Notes: generated from the letters alone by a model not told the origin. Shown: positions 1-8,697, counted from the first letter of the stretch. The stretch is DNA of 64,000 nucleotides from Isochrysis galbana (GCA_018136815.1 CM030932.1:2835019-2899018); one strand, 5' to 3'. Translations and numbers: made by a program.

Positions 1-876
1 CTTTGAGATCTCGACAACGCGGTCGGAGCGGAAGTTGAAGATGACAACGGCGTCGCCGTCCTCCACCTTACCGACCGGCGCGCCAGCCTGGTCGACGACG
101 ACAAAGGCTCCAAGATTCTGGTCGGAGGCACCTGACTCAGCCTTCATCTTGGCAACGATCTCTGACGCGACGGTGCCCTTCTCAGGGGCCTCGCCAAGCA
201 CATGCGCCTTCCAGCCGCGCTCAACCATGTCCCACTCGGCCTCGTACCGGTCCATGGTGACCTTCATCCGGCCACCGCCCGACGCGATACGTGCGTCACA
301 GCCTTTAGCGGAGAGCTCGGAAAGCTCCTTCTCAAGCGCCTGGATGAAGCCGACGCCCGTGTTGTCGGGCACGTCCCGCCCATCGGTAAGGACATGGCAG
401 CGGATGCGCTTGGCGCCATCGGCAGCTGCCCTCTGCACCATCGCTGAGAGCTGGTTGGCGCGCGAGTGGACACCACCGTCGGAAAGCAGGCCGATGAAGT
501 GAAGCGTGTTCGAGGGGAAGGCGGACGAGATGTACTTCCAGCCCGCGTCGTTGAAGATCTGGCCATTCTCAATGTTGCGGTCGACCAGCTTGGCTCCCTG
601 TGCGTAGATCTTGCCTGCGCCAAGCGCGTTGTGCCCCACCTCCGAGTTGCCCATGTCGTCCCACGAGGGGAGTCCGACGGCGGGTCCATGCGCATGGATC
701 GAGCGGAACCGCTTGGGGTTCGTGCGCAGCGCGTCGAAGTGAGGAGTCTTGGCGACGTGGACGGCATTCCACTCGTCCTTCACCTTGTTCTCTCCAAATC
801 CATCAAGGATGCAGACGAGGGTGGGCTTGCCCTTGGGGAGAGAGGGGTGGGGCGCGAGCGTCCAGCTGTCGGCCAT
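1..876 (-). CDS. iPGAM: Cofactor-independent phosphoglycerate mutase, N-terminal 292 residues (runs off left edge)
   Basis: Glycolytic and gluconeogenic enzyme interconverting 3- and 2-phosphoglycerate without 2,3-bisphosphoglycerate, normally two Mn-bound phosphatase-like domains. Reading the minus strand from the ATG at 876-874 the frame stays open to base 1. Visible family signatures: VCILDGFG (metal ligand D25), GNSEVGHNALGAG with the catalytic serine S78, GLLSDGGVHSR, HVLTDGRD, SGGGRMKVTMDRYE and FNFRSDR near residue 285. The spacing and the insert DDMGNSEVGH follow the plant-type enzyme, which is about 560 residues, so roughly the second half lies outside the window. No intron is seen in this part. 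The start is chosen because upstream sequence is a homopyrimidine tract (sense strand) and the protein begins about 20 residues before the first conserved block, so no long targeting peptide is apparent; a cytosolic enzyme is inferred. Family assignment is very secure. Confidence 0.95.
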   Translation of the reverse strand, partial: MADSWTLAPHPSLPKGKPTLVCILDGFGENKVKDEWNAVHVAKTPHFDALRTNPKRFRSIHAHGPAVGLPSWDDMGNSEVGHNALGAGKIYAQGAKLVDRNIENGQIFNDAGWKYISSAFPSNTLHFIGLLSDGGVHSRANQLSAMVQRAAADGAKRIRCHVLTDGRDVPDNTGVGFIQALEKELSELSAKGCDARIASGGGRMKVTMDRYEAEWDMVERGWKAHVLGEAPEKGTVASEIVAKMKAESGASDQNLGAFVVVDQAGAPVGKVEDGDAVVIFNFRSDRVVEISK

Positions 877-894
877 TGTGACGAGCTGCTGTGG

Positions 895-1560
895 GCGAGG
901 AGGGGAGGGGTAAGAGGGGAGGGAGAGAGGGGAGAGGGGGAGGTGGTGTCGCGCCTGCGAGAAGATCCGTCGCCGCGTGACTTCGTGCGCAGGGAGGGAG
1001 GAGAGAGAGAGAGAGAGAGATTTGGAAGAGGGGGGGGGATAGTAAAGAGGTAAAGGGAAGGAGGGGAGCGGGAAGCCAAGGGGTTTAGAGAGGGGGGGGG
1101 AGGGGGGAGGGGGGGGGGGAACGGGCGGGCGGGAGGTGGGGGGGGGGGAGACGGGCGGTGAGAATAGAAGAGAAGGGGAGGGGGGAGAGAGAGAGGGGGC
1201 GCGGGGGGAGAGAGCGTAGAGAGTGAACGCGAGCGAGATAACCCAAAGAAAGGCGTTGGTTATTTATCTTTCCGCTGGTGTCCCATCTTGATCTCGGCGA
1301 TCTCTCTTGGACACCTCGCTGCCCCACACACACACATCCTCTTCGCTTCTTCATCTATTCCATCTGGTTCTCAACTTTCAAGTATTTTGGGAGGAGGTGA
1401 GAGGAAGCAGGAGCGGGAGGAAGCGAGAAGAGAGCGAGAGGAGAGAGAGGAGAGAGAGGAGAGCGAGAAGAGAGAGAGAGAAGGGAGAGGAGAGAGAGAA
1501 GAGAGCAGCAGAGAGTGAGAAACAGCAGCAGAGGAGGGGGGGGGGGGGGGGGGGGCAGGC
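895..1560 (+). repeat. Long purine (G/GA) tract upstream of phosphoglycerate mutase
   Basis: Almost uninterrupted purine on the plus strand: G runs at 1090-1150, GA-rich blocks at 1400-1510 and a G run at about 1531-1556. A short mixed segment (about 1215-1380) breaks it. On the sense strand of the mutase gene this is a C/CT-rich leader or promoter region. It has quadruplex and triplex potential; any regulatory role is inferred. Confidence 0.7.
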
Positions 1561-2129
1561 AGGCAAGGCGAGGAGGTCGTCCGTGTCGGCCGGGCCGACG
1601 GTGATGGGGCGGTGTGCGGCCGGGCGGCGCTTCAGCTCGAGACCATGTTGTACTGCTCTAGAGGTTGCCGCTTCATGGGCATGCCCCATTCCCATGGGTG
1701 AACATCAACATCGGCCTATTGACAACCAGCTTCCAGAGGGGGCTGCCACTAGATGAAAAAACTTCTTGATAGTCTCGCCGCGCCCGCGACTCTGCACGTT
1801 AGCTATGCAGCCACGCCCGCTACTCTGGCCCCCCCTCCACCTGCCTTGCGGCCCGTCCCCTCGTGCGCTACCTAGGAGCTGGGTGTGTGGGGTTTCCTGC
1901 AGCAGACGGTGTGTTCCGATCTCCCCGATAGGTTTTCCTCTACTTCCTCCTGCGCCATCGGGCTATCGGTTTTTTGCGTTGTCCGTTGTCTTTTTGCATC
2001 AGGGGGACATTAAGTGGCTGTGTCTCAGTGAGTCCGAGGCCTGAGGTCGGGTAGGTGGGGGCTGCCACTGGATAGAAGCTGCCCTTAGCCCTTAGGCATG
2101 CTGTGCGCCGACATCCGACATGCTGTTTT

Positions 2130-2195
2130 TCTGATATTGGTCCTCTGGTCAATCCCAAACCCATACACTAATAGATAGACAAAATAAATGGATAA
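2130..2195 (+). repeat. Dispersed repeat pair member (other copy 57727-57780)
   Basis: The segment gtcctctgg...tacactaatag...aaataaatggataaaa recurs at about 57727-57780 with a few differences. Both end in the A-rich string aaataaatggataaaa and both abut LINE sequence. It may be the 3' end of another retroposon family. Between 1561 and 2130 I see no supportable gene. Confidence 0.5.
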
Positions 2196-2522
2196 AAAAA
2201 ACACATCTGAAGAATCTGGGCTACACACCTACTGCGGACTAGTTTTCCCTTTACTATTACCAACGCCATCATCTTCCCTCTCCCCAGCTCTTTCCCTGCC
2301 CCCCTTCGTTCCTTTTTCTTCGGTTTCCGGGGTCCGGCCCTGGTACACTACCTAGGGCCTGGTTCAGAGCGTGGGGGCCGGGCAGGCCTTTTGAAACGTC
2401 GCTCTTGGAGGTCGCGCCTATTCAGGTTCGCGTCGGTTGTATAGGTTTCTTATGTCTTGCATGGTTTTTGGGTGTTCCCTTTCCCTTTGGTCGTCTCTTA
2501 CCGGGGCTATTCGCCCTCTCTA
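2196..2522 (-). mobile_element. LINE 3' UTR and 3' end (outer, older copy, part 1)
   Basis: On the minus strand this ends with the family's conserved 3' block (GTAGGTGTGTAGCCCAGA, then TCTTCAGATGTG and a T run at about 2194-2201). The block ctggtacactacctagggcc at about 2339-2358 recurs near 4314-4333. The copy is interrupted at 2522 by the element at 2523-3664 and resumes at 3665, which holds the end of its ORF2. Confidence 0.75.
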
Positions 2523-3664
2523 AATTTTTAGCAAATTTTTATGGATCGCGAAGCGGCAAAGGAATGGGACTAGCGCTCACTCATGACAGGACTCCCTGCC
2601 GGCAAGCGCAAGCACCCTTCCCCCCTTGTGCCACCCAGCTCTTCACTAGCCTTCTACCTGCGCTAGCCGGAGCGCCCCTCCCTCCACACTCAGACAGCCC
2701 CCCACGCAAGGATCCCGTATTGGTCTCGCAGGCAAGGGGGCCTAATGGGAGGGTGAGGAGCAACTCCTCAAAGAGGAGCTGTGGGGAAGGAGATGTCTGT
2801 GTGGCGGCGCTATACCCTTGCGCTAGGCATGGGCAGCGACGCCGCCTCAAGACATGTCCTCCCTCTTGTCTTGAGTCGAAATTTTTGGTGCTTGAAACAG
2901 AGGACGAGGGGGTTTGTGCTTCTTGGGTTGGTTGTAGATGGAAGAGGGAGTGGGAGAGGGAGTGAAGTGTTGAAAGAGGGCCCAAGGCAGGGCACTGAGT
3001 TGTAGGTACTTGTGGCCCACAAGAGTGGGGCGAAGACGAGAAGTGTATCAACGTATCAACATGTGTCTTGAGTTGAAATTTTTGGTGCTTGAAACACAAG
3101 GCAAGGGGGTTCGTGTTGTTTGGGTTGGTTGTAGTGTGAAGGGGGAGTGGGAGAGGGAGTCAAGTGTTGAAAGAGGGCCCAAGGCAGGGCACTGAGTTGT
3201 AGGTACTTGTGGCCCACAAGAGTGGGGTGAAGATGAGAAGTGTGTCAACATGTTGGAAAACAGAGGCATTGAGTGCTCTCTGTGGAAGATTGATTGTTGT
3301 GAAGTGCCCTCCCATGTTGGGTGCACTGATGGTAGAGGTTTCCACCATGGGGAGGGCAGCTGAGCTGCCCTCCCACATGAGGTGCTCTTGGGGTGGGAGG
3401 ATTTCCCACTGTTGGAGGGGGTCTCAAAGACCCCCTGCATGATGCGCAGAGCCATGGTGGCAACCTGTTCGGTGCCAGTGCTCGCCACCCCGCGCGCTCG
3501 CGCGGGTGTGGTTTGGATGGGCTGGATGGGCTTTGAGAGGGCTTTCTGACGAGCCGCCTCGGGCGGCGTGGGGCGTCCCAGGTGGGGCGCAGTGGCGAGG
3601 GTCGCCTGAGGCTCGGGAGCGGTCGCGGCACGCTCCATAGTTCAAACTATAACAATAGTTTCAT
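2523..3664 (-). mobile_element. Non-autonomous LINE-derived element (1142 bp) with exact 17-bp target duplication
   Basis: Flanked by identical gctattcgccctctcta at 2506-2522 and 3665-3681. The sense (minus) 5' end has a hairpin AAACTAT-TGTT-ATAGTTT followed by ATGG (ATG at 3638). An open frame of 196 codons starts there (MERAATAPEP...), like the ORF1 starts of other copies at 7588 and 12045. The 3' end differs from the main LINE and reads ...CCATAAAAATTTGCTAAAAATT; a similar end occurs near 11118-11145. The element contains a near-tandem duplication of about 190 bp (2868-3060 and 3062-3250). There is no reverse transcriptase, so mobilisation by a LINE partner is inferred. Confidence 0.8.
2868..3250. 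repeat. Two tandem ~190-bp units inside the LINE-derived element
   Basis: Both units contain cttgagt(c/t)gaaatttttgg, gggttggttgta, gagggcccaaggcagggcac and ttgtaggtacttgtggccca in the same order. They differ by scattered substitutions, so the duplication is not recent. Confidence 0.85.
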
Positions 3665-3858
3665 GCTATTCGCCCTCTCTACACTGCTCACCGGTTTCTT
3701 CGATAACGTGTGCTATCCTTAACTTGGCCGCTAGCTCTGCCAGCTCCTCGCTAGGTTTAAGCCCACCCTTGTTGTTCATGTTGTAAACGGGTCGCAGGTC
3801 GCTTATGTCTATCCTCTTTTTGGGTTGTCTTCCCATACCCGCCTGGGCGTCCTTGATA
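3665..3858 (-). pseudogene. LINE ORF2 C-terminus (outer copy, part 2)
   Basis: The minus strand encodes AQAGMGRQPKKRID followed by about 45 residues to a stop at 3668-3666. This matches the C-terminus of the longer LINE copy at 18852-20477 (TAQAGMGRQPKKRIDMND) and the copy at 15616-16080. It is cut at its 5' side near 3858, where unrelated sequence begins. The insertion at 2523-3664 landed at the stop codon. Confidence 0.8.
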
Positions 3859-3891
3859 ACCTGAGTACATGCGAGCGAGAGGGGGGCATGC

Positions 3892-4157
3892 TTAGCGCAT
3901 GCGCTTGTTTGTACACGCGAGTGCTGGGCGGGGGGCGCGGGAAGGGGGCGCATGCTTACCTTGGACCTTGGTCTCAGGGTCCATGAACCCTGCATCGAGG
4001 AGCTCGGCCTCCAGACCATACTCGCCGTGAAAGTGGTTACGAACAACCTCCTCCGTGTAGCTTCTTCCCCCTTCGATATTCTTCTGCCCTTGAGCTGCCC
4101 TCCTCGATGTCGATACCGTGAGCACGCCACCACGGGAAGATGCGTTGGAAGAACGTA
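3892..4157 (-). pseudogene. Downstream half of a coding relic split by a LINE-derived insertion
   Basis: The minus strand here continues the reading TFFQR of the segment at 7612-8126 across the duplicated target (4141-4157 and 7612-7628) into FFQRIFPWWRAHGIDIEEG. A frameshift later it reads EEVVRNHFHGEYGLEAELLDAG. The pieces read as one broken protein-coding sequence hit by the insertion. I do not recognise the family; a transposase-like origin is only a guess. Confidence 0.45.
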
Positions 4158-4544
4158 AAAAAAAAAAGATCTGAAGGTTCAGGGCTACACACCTATCGCC
4201 GGACAGCGCCTACTATTGCTACTGTACATCAGCCATCGCCCTTATCTCCCTTTTCCCCGCCCCCTTGCCTTCCCCCCCTCGTTCCTTTGTCTTTGGTGTC
4301 GGGGGTACGGCCCTGGTACACTACCTAGGGCCCGGTTTTGGGTGTGGGGTCCGGGCAGGCCTTTTGGATTTGCGTTGGTAGGATAGAGTAGGTGTCTCTT
4401 AACGTGGTTGCCCCAAGGTTGATGTACCGGCGTGTTAGGCGCCTCTATCTCCTGTGCTTCGCTGTTTCCGTCTCGACTAGGTGCTCTATCCCTAGCTTAC
4501 CAGCTAGGGATACGAGCTCCACGCTGGGGGTCAGTTTGTTTTTT

Positions 4545-5726
4545 TCACCTAGTTCGTAGAGCGGCCGGATGTCGGCCAAGTCTATCCTCTTTTTGGGTTG
4601 TCTCCCCATGCCCGCCCGGGCGGTTCGCGCGGAGTCTGTTGAGTTGGCGAATAGTAGCGCCCTGCTCAGTTTCGTGAATCTTTCCGCGTTCTTGGTTGCC
4701 TTGCAGGAACACGAAACCTTGGTTTTCGAGTGCCCTCGCCAAAGTAGATATGGTGATGGCGTCTTTCATTTCGAACTTATAGTTACGCACCACAAGGTGC
4801 GCGGACACGTCTTTGAATGCGCTTGCGAGCGATTTGGATGATGCCTGGGGGAGCTCTTTTGCCTTGTCGTTGTAGGTTTGGAATTTGACGACCATCGGAT
4901 ATTTCACTCCGTTTAGCGCGAAGACACCTTGGTCTTTGAACTTGGCCTGGTATTGTTGCGCGCAATCCGCCGTGACCAGGATTTCCCATGGTCCCGACGA
5001 GCTCTTGGCGAGAAATTCCGGTTCGAGGTCCACGCCCTCGAGCTTGTTGAGGTGCGCTATTATAGCGCTTAAGGCCTCCTCGTCTTTGATTTTGATGCCC
5101 CGGTCCGTGGAGGTGAAGGTCATTATGATTTGAGAAAAATCCGATTGGTATTCTTCGTCATCTTCTTGTTCGTCCCCTTCTTGGGGGGTTGCCTGTGTGG
5201 GTTCGAGGAGTAGGGGGTTTTTGGTTAGCCTCCTGGTCGCGTGGCTGTGTGTCTTGCGCGTCGGCCGTCCAGGTTTGGGGCTCCCGAGAGCCTCTTTTCC
5301 TTTGCGTCTCGACGAGGCTCCTCGCCTCTGTAGTGATGTTGTTTTTGAAAACTTTGATAGGGCTTGTGGCTTTGAGAGTGAGGTTGCTACCCTTGGCCGC
5401 TTGCGCATTTTGCGTGTCGTGTCTCGGCCGCGCGTGTCACGCGTGGCCGCGTTGGGGTGGGTGTATGATGCTCTCAATGTTGTGTTTGGATCCTGCGCTT
5501 GCGCAGGAGAGCCTGGCTGCTGGGACATGCAGCTGTTGCTGCATGTCACCAGCAGGGGTTTGATGGTGGTCTGGCTGACCGGCCGGGTCTGCGCCTCGTG
5601 CTTGCGCACGAGGTCAGTGCCATGGCAGTGTAGGGGCCCAGCCCGGAGGCTTTCCCTATGGGAGACTGCGCTTTGCGGCTCTGGGTGTGCATGGGCTCTG
5701 TTGTGCTGGTCTTGTTGTGCTGGCAT
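4545..5726 (-). CDS. Chimeric LINE ORF: ORF1-like protein joined to out-of-frame ORF2 end
   Basis: A 393-residue open frame. Residues 1-200 are low-complexity and basic. About 210-340 (from FSQIIMTFTSTDRG to QGFVFLQGN) look like a compact alpha/beta domain of the RNA-binding kind seen in LINE ORF1 proteins; this is judged by pattern only. The last ~50 residues read ORF2 C-terminal DNA in the wrong frame: in the neighbouring frame the same bases give TKLSRALLFANSTDSA, then GMGRQPKKRID. The deletion junction therefore lies near 4705. The upstream in-frame start at 7588 has been separated by the LTR insertion at 5767-7434, so the M at 5726 is internal. Confidence 0.65.
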   Translation of the reverse strand: MPAQQDQHNRAHAHPEPQSAVSHRESLRAGPLHCHGTDLVRKHEAQTRPVSQTTIKPLLVTCSNSCMSQQPGSPAQAQDPNTTLRASYTHPNAATRDTRGRDTTRKMRKRPRVATSLSKPQALSKFSKTTSLQRRGASSRRKGKEALGSPKPGRPTRKTHSHATRRLTKNPLLLEPTQATPQEGDEQEDDEEYQSDFSQIIMTFTSTDRGIKIKDEEALSAIIAHLNKLEGVDLEPEFLAKSSSGPWEILVTADCAQQYQAKFKDQGVFALNGVKYPMVVKFQTYNDKAKELPQASSKSLASAFKDVSAHLVVRNYKFEMKDAITISTLARALENQGFVFLQGNQERGKIHETEQGATIRQLNRLRANRPGGHGETTQKEDRLGRHPAALRTR

Positions 5727-5766
5727 GTTGTGTGTTGTAGTGGTGTGTGCTGTCTGTGTGGCTCTG

Positions 5767-6069
5767 TGTCACGGGTGGTTTTGCGTGGTGTGCACCCTAG
5801 AACTTATATTGGGATGAGGAGGGGGAGAGGGCCGCGTGAGTCGAGCCGTGATCTCCCCCCTTCTCTCCTTGTTCGCTTGTGTGAGTCTCCCACGCAATCC
5901 CCCCGTGTGTGCGTTTGATTTGTGAGCGACACTGTTAGTGTGCCCTGTGCGTTCAGTGGCCCCCTTTGGTATCTTTTAACTTGTGATGAAGTAACAGGAT
6001 GCGCGGCGCGCCGCGCCGCGCTACTCATCCTCAAGCCACAGGGGGCCGCGCTGCGGCCTCAATGTGATA
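5767..6069 (+). repeat. 5' LTR of the TRIM-like element
   Basis: 303 bp, begins TGTCACGGG and ends GTGATA. Contains a GC palindromic cluster (gcgcggcgcgccgcgccgcg, about 6001-6020). Confidence 0.93.
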
Positions 6070-6242
6070 TGGAGCTGCTGCACGGGCGGAGGGGGTAGGG
6101 CTGGGCTTGGCGGCCCTGCCCGCGTCCGCTCGCCGCGTCTGCGTGCGCTCGTTGAGCGACGGCAGCCGGAAACCCTCCCCTCCTCGCTCAGCCGCATGGC
6201 TGCAGCGATGGAGCAAGGTGTGGGGGGCGCATGTGGAGAGGC

Positions 6243-6614
6243 CTATGGCATCTCCCATGGCCCCATTGGGCCACTCCCTCTTGGGTCTGCCCCCTTCACT
6301 GGCCTCGTGGCCAATTCTCCGCGCTCGCGCGCGCTCGCTGAGCCGCTGCGGTCGGAACCCCTCCCCTCCTCACCAGATCGTATGTCTGGTCCGATGGAGT
6401 GTGGTGTGGGGGGGCCATGTGGGGCCACTCATGGCCTCTCCCATGGCCCCATTGGGCCACTCCCTCTTGGGTCTGCCCCCTTCACTGGCCTCGTGGCCAA
6501 TTCTCCGCGCTCGCGCGCGCTCGCTGAGCCGCTGCGGTCGGAACCCCTCCCCTCCTCACCAGATCGTATGTCTGGTCCGATGGAGTGTGGTGTGGGGGGG
6601 CCATGTGGGGCCAC
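6243..6614. repeat. Two tandem 186-bp units in the interior of the TRIM-like element
   Basis: Units 6243-6428 and 6429-6614 are almost identical (ccattgggccactccctctt, ccgcgctcgcgcgcgctcgc, tggtccgatggagtgtggtg in both). A degenerate third piece follows at about 6618-6670. No coding function is supported. Confidence 0.88.
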
Positions 6615-7131
6615 TCATGGTGGCCCACATGACTCCATTGGGTCACTCCCATTTGGATCTGACCCCACCGCCTTTTTCCTCGCAGCTCGCGATTGTGCTT
6701 CGCGTTCGGTGCGACTATCTGGGCGACTGGTCATGCGAGTCGGCTCATCTCTTCTCTCCCTCACCTCCCATGTTGGATGGGGAGGTTGTGCCATGGGGCC
6801 TCTCTTGTATGGCTTTCGGGAGGGGGTGGTGATGTGTTGGGATGAGTGCGCTACTCTCCCTCTCTCCCCCTCCTCCCATCTCTCTCATCTCTCTCCTCCC
6901 ATCTCATCTCTCTCGCGACGTGTTGCATGCGCTCGATCTGGCTCTCTGGCTCTCTGGTCTCTGGCCCTCTGGCTCCTTTTAGCTCTGTGGCTCTCTCTTA
7001 TAGCCCTCTTTGCTCTTGGCCGACATGCTCGACGCGAACACTCGTCTGCGTGGGAGTGTGGGAGTGGATTTGGGTTGTTTGTTTGTTTGTAAGCGTCATA
7101 CGTCATACCCCGTACTCCGCTTAGGAGGGGG

Positions 7132-7434
7132 TGTCACGGGTGGTTTTGCGTGGTGTGCACCCTAGAACTTATATTGGGATGAGGAGGGGGAGAGGGCCGC
7201 GTGAGTCGAGCCGTGATCTCCCCCCTTCTCTCCTTGTTCGCTTGTGTGAGTCTCCCACGCAATCCCCCCGTGTGTGCGTTTGATTTGTGAGCGATACTGT
7301 TAGTGTGCCCTGTGCGTTCAGTGGCCCCCTTTGGTATCTTTTAACTTGTGATGAAGTAACAGGATGCGCGGCGCGCCGCGCCGCGCTACTCATCCTCAAG
7401 CCACAGGGGGCCGCGCTGCGGCCTCAATGTGATA
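7132..7434 (+). repeat. 3' LTR of the TRIM-like element
   Basis: 303 bp, the near-identical partner of 5767-6069, followed directly by the target duplication ctctg. Confidence 0.93.
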
Positions 7435-7611
7435 CTCTGGGGCTTCGGCTCGGGTCGTGGTTCGCGGGTACCTGGGCTGGCATGGCCCTGGCTGGGGGGC
7501 GCTGCGGCTGCGTGGCGTCGGCCATCACTTGGTCGGCCGGCGCGGTGAGGTGGGCGGAGAAGGAGGAGGGGAGCGTGGCGCGCTCCATGACCCTATCGTT
7601 TTAACGATAGT

Positions 7612-8126
7612 TGCGTTGGAAGAACGTATGGGAGAGGTCGAGGTCGGAGTTCACGTGGTTGAGCTCGGGTGTGTTGAGGAGGACTGTACCCTTGCCGAAC
7701 TTCTTCGCCCGGTTGAACCCGTGCCGCTCCGCGAGCATCTCGCACACTTTGACGGATATATGGATATATCTGGTGCCTGTTTTGGGGCTCATGCATGTCA
7801 GCGCGCGCTAGGATCCATGCAGCGAGCTTGCGCCGCTCTACATTTGTCGTGAGAATCTGTGAGTGTGAGTCGCGCGTTCGTTGCTCGTCCCCCTGCGCTT
7901 TCTGCAGCTCTCCTGTGACCTTATGCCGCGTTGCCAGCGGGAACATTCCTGTGGCCATTGCTGCTTTGGCTCCGACGTTGTTCGCTCGGCAGTACGCTGC
8001 AGCCTTCCGGACGTCTTCGAGCGCGGCTGCGCGGTTTCTGGCGCGGAGATCGCGGGCCTGGATCGTATAGTGCCCAGGGGCCGGCTTAGGCTTCCTCTGG
8101 GGCTTGGGGATGGCTCTGGGAGCCAT
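7612..8126 (-). pseudogene. Upstream half of the split coding relic
   Basis: From the ATG at 8126 the minus strand reads MAPRAIPKPQRKPKPAPGHY and on through a helix-rich region (RNRAAALEDVRKAAAYCRAN). Near 7795 the frame shifts and continues as MSPKTGTRYIHISVKVCEML, ending at HTFFQR where the LINE derivative entered. The downstream half is at 3892-4157. A basic helical start followed by a W/F-rich motif would fit a DNA-binding transposase N-terminus, but no catalytic motif is seen. Treat as an unidentified, frameshifted relic. Confidence 0.45.
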
Positions 8127-8175
8127 GGGAAGGGGGGGGGCCGCTCTGCGAAGCGCAAGCCTCTACTAGTATTAA

Positions 8176-8656
8176 CTCTTTACTGCCGGGAGCGCAGCAT
8201 GCAAATGGATGCTTCGATGTTTGGTTTTTTGAGGTGAGAGAAGAGAGGAAGACATGTTCAACGATATAAGCGACGCTTTCCGCAAAGAAAGAGATGATCA
8301 AATTTTTCCCGATCCCCCCCCCCTCCCCTCCCCCCCCCTCCCCCCCCCCTCTCCCTCCCAGTCCCACTCCGTTGCGCCGCGCCGCCCTCCCCTCAACCTC
8401 TCACACCTCTTTCTAACGTGCACACGTGGATTATTTGGTAAACTGAAGCATCCAAATGGCTGCTTCGCCCCGGGCCTATTTTCTCCATAATTCCATACTA
8501 CAATCTCGACCTATTGTGTTGAAAATGGGTGGGAAATGTGGGGAAGGATGTCCCTGAGGCTCCCCCAGCACCTCATGGGCACCCCTCAAGGCGTTGGCGA
8601 GCAGGGACGAAATATGTCGTTTGAAGCATCCATTTGCATGCTCCGGCAGTAAACAG
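8176..8656. mobile_element. TTAA-flanked inverted-repeat element (MITE, 481 bp)
   Basis: TTAA at 8172-8175 and 8657-8660 bracket imperfect terminal inverted repeats. The left end reads CTCTTTACTGCCGG...GCATGCAAATGGATGCTTC; the right end reversed reads CTGTTTACTGCCGG...GCATGCAAATGGATGCTTC, five bases shorter. A third, partial copy of the GAAGCATCC motif lies inside at about 8440. There is no transposase. TTAA duplication is typical of piggyBac-like elements; the family assignment is inferred from that alone. Confidence 0.75.
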
Positions 8657-8697
8657 TTAACAAGTTCTCGTTAGAACTTGGAGTACTCTACTCCATC

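Larger units (their letters stand above)
5767..7434. mobile_element. Young non-autonomous LTR retrotransposon (TRIM-like, 1668 bp) nested in LINE derivative
   Basis: Two 303-bp direct repeats (5767-6069 and 7132-7434) differ by one base that I can see (c at about 5926, t at about 7291), which indicates a very recent insertion. Ends are TGTCAC...GTGATA. The 5-bp target duplication ctctg sits at 5762-5766 and 7435-7439. A purine tract (aggaggggg, about 7123-7131) directly precedes the second repeat, as expected for a plus-strand primer, and TGG directly follows the first. The 1062-bp interior has no gag or pol, so proteins must come from another element. I could not assign the primer tRNA. Confidence 0.93.
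4158..7611 (-). mobile_element. Internally deleted LINE derivative with nested LTR element; exact 17-bp target duplication
   Basis: Flanked by tgcgttggaagaacgta at 4141-4157 and 7612-7628. The sense strand is minus. The 5' end is the hairpin CTATCGT-TAAA-ACGATAG (7610-7593), followed at once by the ORF1 start ATGG at 7588. The 3' end is the conserved block and a T run at about 4158-4168. With the nested LTR element (5767-7434 plus one 5-bp duplication) set aside, the frame from 7588 is continuous with the ORF at 5726. The 5' leader is therefore only about 23 bases. The body lacks most of ORF2, including the reverse transcriptase, so the element is non-autonomous. Confidence 0.85.

Noticed and set aside
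3639..3664. Helitron 3' hairpin
   Set aside because: The hairpin is at the 5' end relative to the coding frame, the insertions have 17-bp target duplications (Helitrons make none), and there is no CTRR end.
6064..7092. 342-codon ORF across the TRIM-like element
   Set aside because: It starts in the LTR, repeats itself because of the 186-bp units, and resembles no gag or pol; two other frames are equally open.
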